64,000 nucleotides of DNA, from contig QGHH01000002.1 of the NCBI GenBank assembly GCA_003640645.1, forward strand, positions 236,180-300,179. Direction: 5' to 3'. This document shows, one piece after another, positions 53,718 to 63,286 of the stretch. The position numbers and the translations under genes were made by a program. The notes below the pieces were generated by a model. That model was given only the letters and a program-made list of their open reading frames with translations. It searched no databases and was not told the origin of the DNA. Each line of letters begins with the position of its first letter. The stretch's first letter is position 1. The DNA comes from Fredinandcohnia aciditolerans (GTDB lineage: Bacteria > Bacillota > Bacilli > Bacillales > Bacillaceae_L).

Positions 53718-55733
53718 ATGACACGAAAAATCTTATTGATGATAAGCATGATCTTTTGCGTCTTAATTATTTCTGCATGCAATAAGGATCCGCTACCAGA
53801 AGAACGATTCGAGGGATTCATCAAGGATTGGGAATCACAGGACTTCGAAAAAGTATATGACCAATTTTCTGCAGATGTAAAAGAAACTGTTAAAAAAGAT
53901 GAGTTTGTAGAACGGTTCGGAAAGATTTACAGTGATATTGGAGTAAATGAATTAAAAGTAAACTTCGATAAACCAGAAGAGGAAATGAAACCGAATGACA
54001 AAGGGGAAGTATCTTTTACATATGACCTATCAATGGAAACAGTTGCAGGACCGATTGAGTTTAGTGAGCAAACAACACTTGTCCTAGAAGAAAAAGACGA
54101 TGAGAAAAAGTGGGCAATCCGATGGGAACCTTCAATGTTTTTCCCAGATATGGAAGAAGGGGATGGGATTGGACTCGAATTTTCATATCCAAAACGAGGG
54201 GAAATCCTTGACCGCAATGGTGTGAAATTAGCTGAAAATGGACTAGTATATGAAATCGGACTAGTTCCACAAGATCTTGGTGAAAACAAGGCTGCAACTA
54301 TCGCAAAAGTGGCGGAACTATTAGAGCTAACGCCAGAATCAATTGAAAAGAAATTAAATGCTTCTTGGGTACAACCTGATTACTTCGTGCCAATCACGAA
54401 ATTGTCTTTACAGGAGCAGGAGCTTGCGACAAAGGTCACTCAACTAGATGGTGTTCTATCAAAAAAAGTTGAATCTCGTGTATATCCATTTAAAGAAGCA
54501 ACCGCTCATTTGATTGGGTATATCGGGAATGTGACGGCTGAAGACTTAAAAGAATTAGAGGAAAAAGGGTATACAGCAAATGATGTTGTCGGTAAAAAGG
54601 GTCTTGAAATGGTACTAGAAGATCGATTAAGAGGAGAAAAGGGAGCAAAAGTCTACATTAGAAGAGCGGATGGCGAAGGAAAAGTCACCCTTGCTGAAAA
54701 GGATGTGAAGGATGGCGAAACGATTACATTAGCTATCGACATTGACGTTCAACTTACAACATATGATCAACTGGGTGGGAACGCTGGGGCTGCTGCTGCA
54801 ATTCATCCATTAACAGGGGAGACATTAGCTCTAGTAAGTAGCCCTTCCTTTGATCCAAATGCCTTTGTTCTTGGGCTATCTGCAGAAGAATGGAATCGAT
54901 TGAATGAAGATCCATTAAAGCCGTTACTAAATCGCTTTGGTGCAACATATGCACCTGGATCAACCTTTAAGCCAGTTACTGCAGGAATTGCACTTGAGAA
55001 TAAGGTAATTACACCTGAAACAACGATTGATATTAAAGGGAAGCAATGGCAAAAGGATAGTTCATGGGGAGGCTATTCAATTACTAGAGTCAGTGATCCA
55101 GGAAAACCAGTGAACTTAAGAGACGCATTTGTTTACTCGGACAATATTTACTTTGCCCAGGCTGCACTCGGAATTGGTGGAGAAGAATTTGAAGAAGAAC
55201 TCAAGAAATATGGGTTTGGGGAACCATTCCCATTCGAGTACCCTTTATATGAATCAAAAGTTTCTAATAAAGGTTTAAATACTGAAATTTTAACTGCGGA
55301 CACTGGTTATGGCCAAGGACAACTTGAAATGAGCCCTGTTCACCTAGCGATATCGTATACACCGTTATTAAATTCTGGGAACCTGCTCAAACCAAAACTT
55401 ATCCTAGATGAGTCAGATAAAGCATTTTGGAAAGAAAACGTGATTACTCCTGAAACGGCACAACTCATTCTTAATGATTTAATTCAAGTTGTGGAAGACC
55501 CAAAAGGAACAGCACGTGATGCAAAAATTGAGGGCATTAGGCTTGCTGGAAAGACCGGTACGGCTGAGCTGAAAACTTCAAAAGAGGAAGATGGAAAAGA
55601 AAATGGATTTTTTGTAGCTGTAAATACAGAAAATCCAAGCCTATTAGTTGCAATGCTTATTGAAGACGTAAAAAACGGTAGTCATGATGTTACGCCTAAG
55701 GTAAAAGCTGTTTTTGAAAGTGTCTTAAAGTAA
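53718..55733 (+). CDS. pbpC: Penicillin-binding protein 3-like transpeptidase (MecA-type lipoprotein)
   Basis: This 671-residue class B PBP cross-links peptidoglycan. Its signal ends in ISAC (Cys21), indicating a lipoprotein. A MecA-like NTF2 domain spans ~25-140 and a PBP dimerisation region ~150-320. The transpeptidase domain has Ser415 in APGSTFK, SDN at 474-476 and KTG at 612-614. The size and layout match B. subtilis PBP3. The MecA-like relation to low beta-lactam affinity is family knowledge, not evidence of resistance here. The start is ATG after AGAGGGGATG. The gene is monocistronic, with terminators on both sides. Confidence 0.93.
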   Translation: MTRKILLMISMIFCVLIISACNKDPLPEERFEGFIKDWESQDFEKVYDQFSADVKETVKKDEFVERFGKIYSDIGVNELKVNFDKPEEEMKPNDKGEVSFTYDLSMETVAGPIEFSEQTTLVLEEKDDEKKWAIRWEPSMFFPDMEEGDGIGLEFSYPKRGEILDRNGVKLAENGLVYEIGLVPQDLGENKAATIAKVAELLELTPESIEKKLNASWVQPDYFVPITKLSLQEQELATKVTQLDGVLSKKVESRVYPFKEATAHLIGYIGNVTAEDLKELEEKGYTANDVVGKKGLEMVLEDRLRGEKGAKVYIRRADGEGKVTLAEKDVKDGETITLAIDIDVQLTTYDQLGGNAGAAAAIHPLTGETLALVSSPSFDPNAFVLGLSAEEWNRLNEDPLKPLLNRFGATYAPGSTFKPVTAGIALENKVITPETTIDIKGKQWQKDSSWGGYSITRVSDPGKPVNLRDAFVYSDNIYFAQAALGIGGEEFEEELKKYGFGEPFPFEYPLYESKVSNKGLNTEILTADTGYGQGQLEMSPVHLAISYTPLLNSGNLLKPKLILDESDKAFWKENVITPETAQLILNDLIQVVEDPKGTARDAKIEGIRLAGKTGTAELKTSKEEDGKENGFFVAVNTENPSLLVAMLIEDVKNGSHDVTPKVKAVFESVLK

Positions 55734-55740
55734 ATTATAG

Positions 55741-55769
55741 AGCTGACGAGTTTCGTCAGCTTTCTTTAT
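55741..55769 (+). terminator. Terminator after pbpC
   Basis: AGCTGACGA/TCGTCAGCT stem with a GTT loop, then TTTCTTTATT. Confidence 0.9.
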
Positions 55770-55884
55770 TTCCAATTGCAATTTCCGAGGAAATACTACA
55801 TGAATTACCCGAAAAAGCTAAATTTTATAACATTTTTATTGTATAATATAGGTAATTAGTCGTGTTTTGTCTGGGGGTTATTTT

Positions 55885-56700
55885 TTGAAAAATATACTTG
55901 TGCTTATTGTCATCGTGCTATCTGTTGCAACAGTTATAACAGGGAAAATACATTGGAACAATAAATTATATGCAACGGCCAAGACTTCTCAAGCAGAAAA
56001 GCCTGATGAACAATTAAAAACAGCAGCTGATGAAAAACAAGAGGATGAAAATAAAATCGTAATAGTAAAAAAGTACTCAAGGAACTTACCAGAAGAAATA
56101 CAAACAAAGCTAATGGAAGCAGCTCAAACTGGTATGCCAATTAACTTCATTATTTCAGGTTCGGACTCGACACCAGAGGATTCAACTGCTTGGCCAGCAT
56201 TATTTAAGAAGGGCCTTGAAGATACATATGGAAAGGATATCCTTACAATCACAATTAAAGAAATTGGTGATAAAACATCAACCCAAGTTGTACAAGAGGA
56301 ATTATATCAAGAAATCATCGATCTTTCTCCTGATATCTTATTATTTGAACCATTTATTTTGTACGACAATGCCAATCTGGTGCCCTTAGAGAGAAGGCTA
56401 GTTAATATTACTGAAATTCTAGGGACAATTAAGGAGGAAGTTCCTGAAGTATCGATCTTGCTACAGCCAGCTAATCCTTTACATAATGCAAGGTATTACC
56501 CAAATGAAGTTAATGATTTAGAAGGTTATGCTAAAGAAAACAATTATACATATCTCAACCATTGGGAAGTATGGCCAGACTACAAATCAGATGAAATTGT
56601 TGAATATTTAGATGCAAATGGTGCTCCAAGCGAAAAAGGACATAAACTATGGGCAGATTACTTGTCGAAGTATTTTATTGCTCAAGATGGTGAAACTTAG
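55885..56700 (+). CDS. Membrane-anchored SGNH/GDSL hydrolase-like protein
   Basis: This 271-residue protein has an N-terminal membrane anchor (KNILVLIVIVLSVATVITG) and a Lys/Glu/Asp-rich stalk. An extracellular SGNH-like domain from about residue 85 has FIISGSDSTPEDS (candidate nucleophile), LLFEPFILYDN and a C-terminal GAPSEKGHKLWADYL with the expected His. It resembles anchored SGNH proteins that sit with exopolysaccharide genes and adjust acyl groups on the polymer. The start is TTG at 55885 after GGGGG. It precedes the WlbA-like gene. Confidence 0.8.
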   Translation: MKNILVLIVIVLSVATVITGKIHWNNKLYATAKTSQAEKPDEQLKTAADEKQEDENKIVIVKKYSRNLPEEIQTKLMEAAQTGMPINFIISGSDSTPEDSTAWPALFKKGLEDTYGKDILTITIKEIGDKTSTQVVQEELYQEIIDLSPDILLFEPFILYDNANLVPLERRLVNITEILGTIKEEVPEVSILLQPANPLHNARYYPNEVNDLEGYAKENNYTYLNHWEVWPDYKSDEIVEYLDANGAPSEKGHKLWADYLSKYFIAQDGET

Positions 56701-56850
56701 TGTCAAGGATGGAGAATTGTAAATAGGTATTTCTTAGTTTGGCAGTTAGTCCATTTTATACTAAAATAAGAGAGGGCTCTTAAAAACTGCCATCATTCGT
56801 CAAAAACATCTAAAATCAAATTTATGTTTTAATTATTAAGGAGGAGCAAC

Positions 56851-57933
56851 ATGACTTTAAAATATGCCTTAATTGGTTGTGGACGTATTTCGCCAAACCA
56901 TATCGCAGCTGCATTGGAAAACGAACTTGAAATTGTTGCCTTATGTGATGTAATTCCAGAAAATATGGAAGATAAAATGGACAAGTTTGATCTTCCAAAA
57001 ACAACATCTTTATATACCGATTACAAAGAGATGTTAGAAAAGGAAAACCCTGAACTAGTAGCAATCTGTACGGAAAGTGGTAAGCATGCAGCGATTGCAT
57101 TAGATTGTATCGAGGCGGGTGCTAACTTAATTATCGAAAAGCCGATTGCTCTTTCATTAGAAGATGCTGATGAAATTATCAGTAAAGCCAAAGAGAAAAA
57201 TGTTAAGGTGAGCGCGTGTCATCAAAATCGTTTTAACAAATCGATTCAAAAAATCCGTGAAGCAGTTGAAGAAGAACGTTTCGGTCGCCTTCTGCACGGT
57301 ACTGCTCACATTCGTTGGAACAGAGGAGAAGACTACTATACACAAGCTCCTTGGCGTGGAACATGGGAACAAGACGGTGGTGCATTGATGAACCAATGTA
57401 TTCATAACATTGACCTTCTACGCTGGATGATGGGCGGAGAAATTACCGAGGTTGTTGGTATGACAGACAACTTAAAGCATGGGTTTATTGAGGCAGAAGA
57501 CCTTGGATTAGCTTTAATCAAGTTCTCAAATGGAAGTTACGGGATCGTTGAAGGTACAACTAACATTTTCCCAACCAATCTAGAAGAAACACTTTACATA
57601 TTTGGTGATTCTGGAACAGTAAAAGCTGGAGGAAAATCAGTTAATATTATCGAAGAATGGCTTTTTGCTGATAATAAAGATAATCCAGAAGAAGTTAAAG
57701 CAAAATATCAGGAAAACCCTCCAAGCGTCTACGGATTTGGACATAATCCACTCTATACTGACGTAATAGACGCGATTAAAAACGATCGTGATCCTTATGT
57801 AACAGCAAAAGATGGAAGAGATGCATTAGAACTTGTGCTAGCGATTTACAAGTCAGCAGCAGAAGGTAAGGGAGTTAAACTTCCGTTAGAAAAATGCAGC
57901 ACATTAGACTTTACAGGAAGATTTGATAAATAA
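56851..57933 (+). CDS. Gfo/Idh/MocA oxidoreductase, WlbA/WbpB-like
   Basis: This 360-residue NAD-dependent dehydrogenase has a Rossmann start KYALIGCGRISPNHI, EKPIA at 96-100 with the catalytic Lys97, and GGALMNQCIHNIDLLRWMMGG carrying the active-site His. This last motif and the overall sequence resemble the UDP-N-acetyl-glucosaminuronate 3-dehydrogenases (WlbA/WbpB) that start synthesis of diacetamido-uronic sugars for surface polysaccharide. With ugd, galU and a glycosyltransferase nearby, a surface-sugar role fits. Another sugar dehydrogenase role is possible. The start is ATG after AAGGAGGAG. Confidence 0.8.
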   Translation: MTLKYALIGCGRISPNHIAAALENELEIVALCDVIPENMEDKMDKFDLPKTTSLYTDYKEMLEKENPELVAICTESGKHAAIALDCIEAGANLIIEKPIALSLEDADEIISKAKEKNVKVSACHQNRFNKSIQKIREAVEEERFGRLLHGTAHIRWNRGEDYYTQAPWRGTWEQDGGALMNQCIHNIDLLRWMMGGEITEVVGMTDNLKHGFIEAEDLGLALIKFSNGSYGIVEGTTNIFPTNLEETLYIFGDSGTVKAGGKSVNIIEEWLFADNKDNPEEVKAKYQENPPSVYGFGHNPLYTDVIDAIKNDRDPYVTAKDGRDALELVLAIYKSAAEGKGVKLPLEKCSTLDFTGRFDK

Positions 57934-57936
57934 TTA

Positions 57937-57979
57937 GCAAAGGGAGAATGGGGCACTAAATTTCATTCTCCCTTTTTTC
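57937..57979 (+). terminator. Terminator after the WlbA-like gene
   Basis: AAGGGAGAATG/CATTCTCCCTT stem (57940-57950, 57964-57974) with T run. Confidence 0.9.
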
Positions 57980-58065
57980 ATAATGTGAAATGGAGAATTG
58001 GTGACTAATCTCAATAATTCTCTATAATGTTGTACTTAAGATTAGTATAGAAAAGAGATGATAAG

Positions 58066-58788
58066 GTGCCTCTAGATTACACAAACTCTATTCCATTACA
58101 TATTCAGTTAAAAGCCAAAATAGAAGAAAAAATTTATAATGGCCAATATATAGAAAAAATCCCAAGTGAAAGAGAATTAATGGATGAATTTTACGTCAGC
58201 AGAAGTACTGTTAGGCAGAGTATTGAGCATTTAGTTAGGGAAGGCATATTAATAAGGAAACCGGGGAAAGGTACGTTTATTGTTTTGAAAACAATAAATG
58301 ATTGGCTTGGCAATCTTAGTAGTACATCTGAAACGATTAAGAACATGGGGATGGTACCAGAAATAAAACTTCTTAAATCTGAAATTATAGACTTAACTGA
58401 AAAGTTAAAAGATAAAACTGGATTAGATAAAGCTTATCATTTTAAAAGATTAAGATATGCTAATAGGATTCCGATGGGTATAGAAAGGCATTATTATCCC
58501 ATACACATAGGTATACAATTAATGAAATTTGACCTCAATAAAGAAGCATTTTATGACCTGCTAGAAAATGAATTGGGGGTAAAAACATTCCAAGCTGAAC
58601 AAATTATTAAAGCGTCAATTCCGCCAAAAGAAGATTCAAAATTACTTAATCTCACGCAAAATTCAAGTGTTTTAGTTGCTGAGCGAATTATTACTGGTAT
58701 TAACGGAGAGTTCATTGAATTTGAAAATGCTTATTATAGATCAGATATGTACTCATTTCGAATTGATTTATCGAGAAAAAATCATTAA
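58066..58788 (+). CDS. GntR-family regulator with UTRA domain
   Basis: This 240-residue regulator has an N-terminal GntR winged helix (IPLHIQLKAKIEEKIYNGQY, IPSERELMDEFYVSRSTVRQSIEHLVREGILIRKPGKGTFI) and a C-terminal UTRA ligand domain (from ~95, ending NGEFIEFENAYYRSDMYSF). This is the HutC subfamily, which senses amino acids, sugars or their phosphates. It lies 151 bp before an amino-acid permease gene on the same strand and probably controls it. The start is GTG at 58066 with a weak GAGATGA site. The 58789-58939 gap shows no gene. Confidence 0.88.
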   Translation: MPLDYTNSIPLHIQLKAKIEEKIYNGQYIEKIPSERELMDEFYVSRSTVRQSIEHLVREGILIRKPGKGTFIVLKTINDWLGNLSSTSETIKNMGMVPEIKLLKSEIIDLTEKLKDKTGLDKAYHFKRLRYANRIPMGIERHYYPIHIGIQLMKFDLNKEAFYDLLENELGVKTFQAEQIIKASIPPKEDSKLLNLTQNSSVLVAERIITGINGEFIEFENAYYRSDMYSFRIDLSRKNH

Positions 58789-58939
58789 GTGGATGATAGT
58801 AGTAAAGGGTCTCCAAACAATTTCTTTGGGTACTATTTCCATTTCGACTGGTACGAACATTAGGACAATATTGCAGAATTTATACATTAATAATAAAGTT
58901 ATATCGAATAACTGATAATATTGTCGAAGGAGATTAAAT

Positions 58940-60418
58940 ATGAATGAAAGAACGTCCTTAAGTAAGACACTAAAACCTCATTGGGTTTGGGCAATTGCGT
59001 TAGGTTCATCAATTGGTTGGGGTGCTTTCGTACAACCTGCCAACTGGATAAATACAGCAGGTCCTTTAGGAGCTATGCTTGGGTTTGGTATCGGCGGTTT
59101 ACTAATGATGATTATTGCTATTAGCTATGGCTTTTTAATAAAGAGTTTTCCTGTATCTGGTGGGGAATTTGCTTATGCATATATTAGTTTGGGAAGAAGA
59201 CACGCGTTTATTAGTGGGTGGTTTTTAACATTAGGTTATGTATGTATTGTTGCGCTTAATGCTTCTGCTTTTGCGTTAATGTTTAAGTTTGTATTTCCCA
59301 AATTCATTGAAAATATGCATTTCTACAAGGTTGCTGGATGGGATGTTTATGGAACGGAAGTTATTTTAGCAACAGTTGCTCTATTGTTATTTGCTTATTT
59401 TAATATTAAAGGTTCTAGTTTTTCAGGAAAATTACAGTTTATTTTTGCTATAGTAATGGTTCTAAGTGTTGTTGTACTTACTTTATTAGTGGGTGCTCAA
59501 CCTGAGGCAGGGTTAGCAAATGTACAGCCGTTATTTCAACCTGAAAAAACTGCATTTGCTGCGATTATAGCGATTGTTGCTATTGCGCCATGGGCGTATG
59601 TGGGATTTGATAATGTACCACAGGTTGCGGAAGAGTTCAGCTTTTCTTCCAAAAAAGCATTTAACTTAATAATAGGTGCATTGTTTTTTGCAACGATTTT
59701 ATATGTGCTAATGATATTAGCAACTGCCATGGCACGTCCTTGGGAGGGATTAGTTTCTGAAAATCTTCTTTGGGGTACTGGAACAGCAGTTCAAGATTTA
59801 TTAGGTACATTCGGAATGGTAATTCTCGTTCTAGCAGTTTCAATGGGGATTTTTACAGGGTTAAACGGTTTTATTGTTTCATCAAGTCGTCTTTTATTCG
59901 CTATGTCACGAGCAAAATTTATTCCAGATGCTTTTTCAAAACTTCATCCTAAATATAAAACACCTTATGTAAGTATTATTTTTACAGTTGCAATTTCACT
60001 TCTTGCTCCTTGGTTTGGACGTCAGGCATTAGTATGGGTCGTAGATATGTCCTCGATAGGTGTAACAGTTGCCTATTTATATACATGTTATACAGCTTAC
60101 TCATTATTTAAATGGAAAATGGATGAGGACTTCAATCCTAAAATTAATGTAGTCTCTCCATTTAAAAAAGCATTTGCGGGACTAGGTGTAATAGTTAGTT
60201 TTGTGTTTTTATTGCTATTATTAATACCAGGCAGCCCTGCATTTTTAGGAATAGAGTCAAGGATTGCTTTAGGCGTATGGATTGTTCTAGGTATTATTTT
60301 CTATCTCGTTAAACGAAAAGAAATTAACGAAATTCCTGAAAGTGAATTAAATTATTACATTTTAGGAGAAGAAACGATAGAAGCGAAAAATAGTGACGAA
60401 CAGAAAATGGGTGCTTAG
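58940..60418 (+). CDS. APC-family amino acid permease
   Basis: This 492-residue transporter has about twelve membrane segments. The first carries the substrate-site motif WAIALGSSIGWGAFVQP (unwound helix of the APC fold), and IAPWAYVGFDNVPQVAEEF marks helix 6. It imports an amino acid or polyamine-like amine in exchange or with protons; the substrate is not visible. The start is ATG after GAAGGAG. It is expected to be regulated by the GntR protein just upstream. A terminator follows 60 bp after the stop. Confidence 0.88.
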   Translation: MNERTSLSKTLKPHWVWAIALGSSIGWGAFVQPANWINTAGPLGAMLGFGIGGLLMMIIAISYGFLIKSFPVSGGEFAYAYISLGRRHAFISGWFLTLGYVCIVALNASAFALMFKFVFPKFIENMHFYKVAGWDVYGTEVILATVALLLFAYFNIKGSSFSGKLQFIFAIVMVLSVVVLTLLVGAQPEAGLANVQPLFQPEKTAFAAIIAIVAIAPWAYVGFDNVPQVAEEFSFSSKKAFNLIIGALFFATILYVLMILATAMARPWEGLVSENLLWGTGTAVQDLLGTFGMVILVLAVSMGIFTGLNGFIVSSSRLLFAMSRAKFIPDAFSKLHPKYKTPYVSIIFTVAISLLAPWFGRQALVWVVDMSSIGVTVAYLYTCYTAYSLFKWKMDEDFNPKINVVSPFKKAFAGLGVIVSFVFLLLLLIPGSPAFLGIESRIALGVWIVLGIIFYLVKRKEINEIPESELNYYILGEETIEAKNSDEQKMGA

Positions 60419-60475
60419 AGTCTATCAAATAGCCTTGAAAGAACAACAGAAAATTCAAATAACTTTCTAGTAATA

Positions 60476-60519
60476 AAAACTGACCTAATTATGAGATCTC
60501 TTGGGTCAGTTTTTTTAAT
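60476..60519 (+). terminator. Terminator after the permease gene
   Basis: AACTGACC/GGGTCAGTT around a 17-nt loop, followed by seven T. Confidence 0.85.
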
Positions 60520-60889
60520 TTTATTTCGGAAAAACAAAAGCCAGTTTCTCTTGAATTGCGTTAGAAAGTATAGAGCAAATGTAAAATATTTTACATTTTT
60601 TAAAGTGAAAGAGGAGATTCCGGAAAACACTTACATTGTCTATTTGATGCACTTTATGTAAGATAAATGAATGGGGCAGGAATAATAAGGCATGTTGAAA
60701 TGTAAAAGAAATTGTAGATTTTTGGTGGAAATTAGAGTTATAATGAGTATTGCTTACATCGGGCTACTAAATTTTTATGATAACGATGGAGTGCTAATTT
60801 ACTAGTTTTTTGCTTAATAAAATCGTGTTATTGCGAAATATATATTATCTGATTTAAGTGATTTAAAAAGTAAGAGGGGGATTAATAAA
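60520..60889. other. Intergenic stretch before galU
   Basis: This 370-bp AT-rich region holds no credible ORF. It must contain the promoter of the galU-ugd-glycosyltransferase unit, but I see no convincing -35/-10 pair, riboswitch or repeat. Confidence 0.5.
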
Positions 60890-61777
60890 TTGAAACGTGT
60901 TAAAAAGGCAATTATTCCTGCTGCAGGATTAGGAACAAGGTTTTTACCTGCTACAAAGGCTATGCCAAAGGAGATACTACCGATAGTTGATAAACCAACA
61001 ATTCAATATATTGTTGAGGAAGCGATTGAATCCGGAATTGAAGATATCATAATTGTAACAGGTAAAGGAAAGCGAGCAATAGAAGATCATTTCGATAGTG
61101 CTTTTGAATTGGAGCAAAATCTAATTGAAAAAGGAAAGTTCGATTTACTCGAGAAGGTTCAACACTCTTCTAATTTAGCTAATATACATTATATAAGACA
61201 AAAGGAACCAAAGGGTCTAGGACATGCTGTTTGGTGTGCACGTAACTTTATTGGCGATGAACCATTTGCAGTGTTATTAGGTGACGATATTGTTGATAGT
61301 GATGTTCCTTGCTTAAAACAACTAATTAACGAATATAACTCTACAGGATCATCGGTAATAGGAGTTCAACAAGTGCCTAATGAAGAGACGCATCGTTATG
61401 GAATTGTTGATCCTTCTACAAAAGAAGGTCGTCGATATCAAGTTCATAACTTTGTTGAAAAGCCTGAAAAAGGAACAGCGCCATCTAATCTTGCTATAAT
61501 GGGTAGATATGTATTAACACCTGAAATATTCGAAATACTAGGCACCCAAGGCACAGGTGCAGGTGGAGAAATTCAACTGACGGATGCCATCCAATCCTTA
61601 AATGAAAGTCAAAGTGTTTATGCTTATGACTTTGAAGGTAAACGGTACGACGTTGGTGAAAAAATGGGATTTGTCAAAACAACAGTAGAATTCGCGTTGA
61701 AAAATGAGGAGTTACGTTCGGACTTAATTAAATTTTTAGACGAACTATTAAATACAGAAAAAACTATTTCTAAGTAA
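60890..61777 (+). CDS. galU: UTP-glucose-1-phosphate uridylyltransferase
   Basis: This 295-residue enzyme makes UDP-glucose from UTP and glucose-1-phosphate (GtaB in B. subtilis). The nucleotide motif [19 protein letters not shown] lies at residue ~10. [20 protein letters not shown]-like, LLGDDIVD and [14 protein letters not shown] motifs are also present. It starts with TTG at 60890 after GAGGGGG. UDP-glucose is the substrate of the dehydrogenase encoded 35 bp downstream, so both serve UDP-glucuronate supply for surface polysaccharide. It is probably one of several galU copies in such genomes. Confidence 0.95.
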   Translation: MKRVKKAIIPAAGLGTRFLPATKAMPKEILPIVDKPTIQYIVEEAIESGIEDIIIVTGKGKRAIEDHFDSAFELEQNLIEKGKFDLLEKVQHSSNLANIHYIRQKEPKGLGHAVWCARNFIGDEPFAVLLGDDIVDSDVPCLKQLINEYNSTGSSVIGVQQVPNEETHRYGIVDPSTKEGRRYQVHNFVEKPEKGTAPSNLAIMGRYVLTPEIFEILGTQGTGAGGEIQLTDAIQSLNESQSVYAYDFEGKRYDVGEKMGFVKTTVEFALKNEELRSDLIKFLDELLNTEKTISK

Positions 61778-61812
61778 AACCATTTCGTTAAACTTGGTCG
61801 GGAGGAATATAA

Positions 61813-63156
61813 ATGAAAATATCTGTAGTTGGTACTGGTTATGTAGGGCTTGTCACTGGTGTTTGTCTCTCTGATGTAGGACATGATGTAACTTGTATAG
61901 ATATAGATGAACAAAAAGTTGAAAAAATGCGTAATGGAATTTCACCTATTTTTGAACCAGGTCTAGAAGAACTAATGGTAAAAAATATTAATGCAGGAAG
62001 ACTGCACTTTCACACGGATCATAAGCTAGGCTTCGGTGAAGCAGAAGTTATCTATATTGCAGTAGGTACACCTCAAAGAGAAGATGGTTCTGCTGAACTA
62101 AAGTATATTGAACAAGCTGCTAAGGATATTGCTCGTAACATTACAACAAACGTGATCGTGGTAACAAAGAGTACTGTACCTGTTGGAACAAATGAGTTTG
62201 TAAAACAAACTTTAGTTAATCACTTATCTGAAAATGAAATGCAAGGTCTTAATGTTGAAGTTGCATCAAACCCCGAGTTCTTAAGAGAGGGTTCAGCTGT
62301 AAATGATACATTTAATGGAGACCGCATAGTCATAGGTACAGATAATGAAGAAACAGCAGCAATACTAGAAAAAATCTATGAGCCATTTAATCTACCAATT
62401 TATAAAACAGATATTAGAAGTGCTGAGCTTATTAAATATGCTTCAAATGCATTCTTGGCAACAAAGATTAGCTTTATCAATGAAATTTCAAACCTATGTG
62501 AAAAATTAGGTGCAAATGTTGAAGCTGTTGCATATGGTATGGGCCAGGATAAAAGAATTGGCAAACAATTCTTAAATGCTGGTATTGGTTATGGTGGATC
62601 TTGTTTCCCTAAAGATACACATGCATTAGTGAATATCGCTAACACAGTTGACCAAGATTTTGACCTTTTAAATTCTGTTATTACTATTAATAATAAACAA
62701 CAGGCATCTATTGTTAAAAAAGCAAAAGAACAACTTGGTTCATTACAAGGTAAAAAATGTGCGGTACTTGGATTAGCTTTTAAACCGAATACTGACGATA
62801 TGCGAGAGGCTGCTGCTATTACAGTATCAAATATGTTACTCGCAGAAGGAGCAGAGGTTATTGCTTATGACCCTATCGCTACGGAAAATGCAAAAAAAGT
62901 ATTACCAGCAGAGGTTACGTACGCAGCTACTAAAGAAGATGCACTAATTGGTGCTGATATCCTATTCCTAATTACAGAGTGGGATGAATTTAAAAATATG
63001 GATTTGAATGAGGTTAAAAACTTGTTAAATAGTCCTATTATATTCGATGGAAGAAACTGCTTTGAATTAGAGACAATGAGAGAGTTAGGCTTTGAGTACC
63101 ATTCTGTTGGAAGACCTTCAGTATTAATGGTTGAAAAGGAATTAACTACCGTATAA
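61813..63156 (+). CDS. ugd: UDP-glucose 6-dehydrogenase
   Basis: This 447-residue NAD-dependent enzyme oxidises UDP-glucose to UDP-glucuronate. The Rossmann motif VVGTGYVGLVTG opens the protein, the NPEFLREGSAV segment follows and the catalytic Cys is in GIGYGGSCFPKDTHAL. The C-terminal UDP-binding domain carries VLGLAFKPNTDDMREAAAI and DGRNCFE. It resembles B. subtilis TuaD and YwqF. The start is ATG after GGGAGG. It lies between galU and a glycosyltransferase gene. Confidence 0.95.
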   Translation: MKISVVGTGYVGLVTGVCLSDVGHDVTCIDIDEQKVEKMRNGISPIFEPGLEELMVKNINAGRLHFHTDHKLGFGEAEVIYIAVGTPQREDGSAELKYIEQAAKDIARNITTNVIVVTKSTVPVGTNEFVKQTLVNHLSENEMQGLNVEVASNPEFLREGSAVNDTFNGDRIVIGTDNEETAAILEKIYEPFNLPIYKTDIRSAELIKYASNAFLATKISFINEISNLCEKLGANVEAVAYGMGQDKRIGKQFLNAGIGYGGSCFPKDTHALVNIANTVDQDFDLLNSVITINNKQQASIVKKAKEQLGSLQGKKCAVLGLAFKPNTDDMREAAAITVSNMLLAEGAEVIAYDPIATENAKKVLPAEVTYAATKEDALIGADILFLITEWDEFKNMDLNEVKNLLNSPIIFDGRNCFELETMRELGFEYHSVGRPSVLMVEKELTTV

Positions 63157-63286
63157 TTTCTTATTTAATAGTAGATAAAATGGAACTACCATTAGCAGAA
63201 GAGATATGTAAATATTGCTTCTGCTTTTTTGCGAGTTACGCTAATTGTAGGTGCAATATATATGATTCGGATGGGGGAGAATAAAA

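Noticed and set aside
58789-58939. Possible gene remnant between the GntR and permease genes
   Set aside because: The open stretch of about 40 codons overlaps the end of the regulator gene and matches nothing recognisable.
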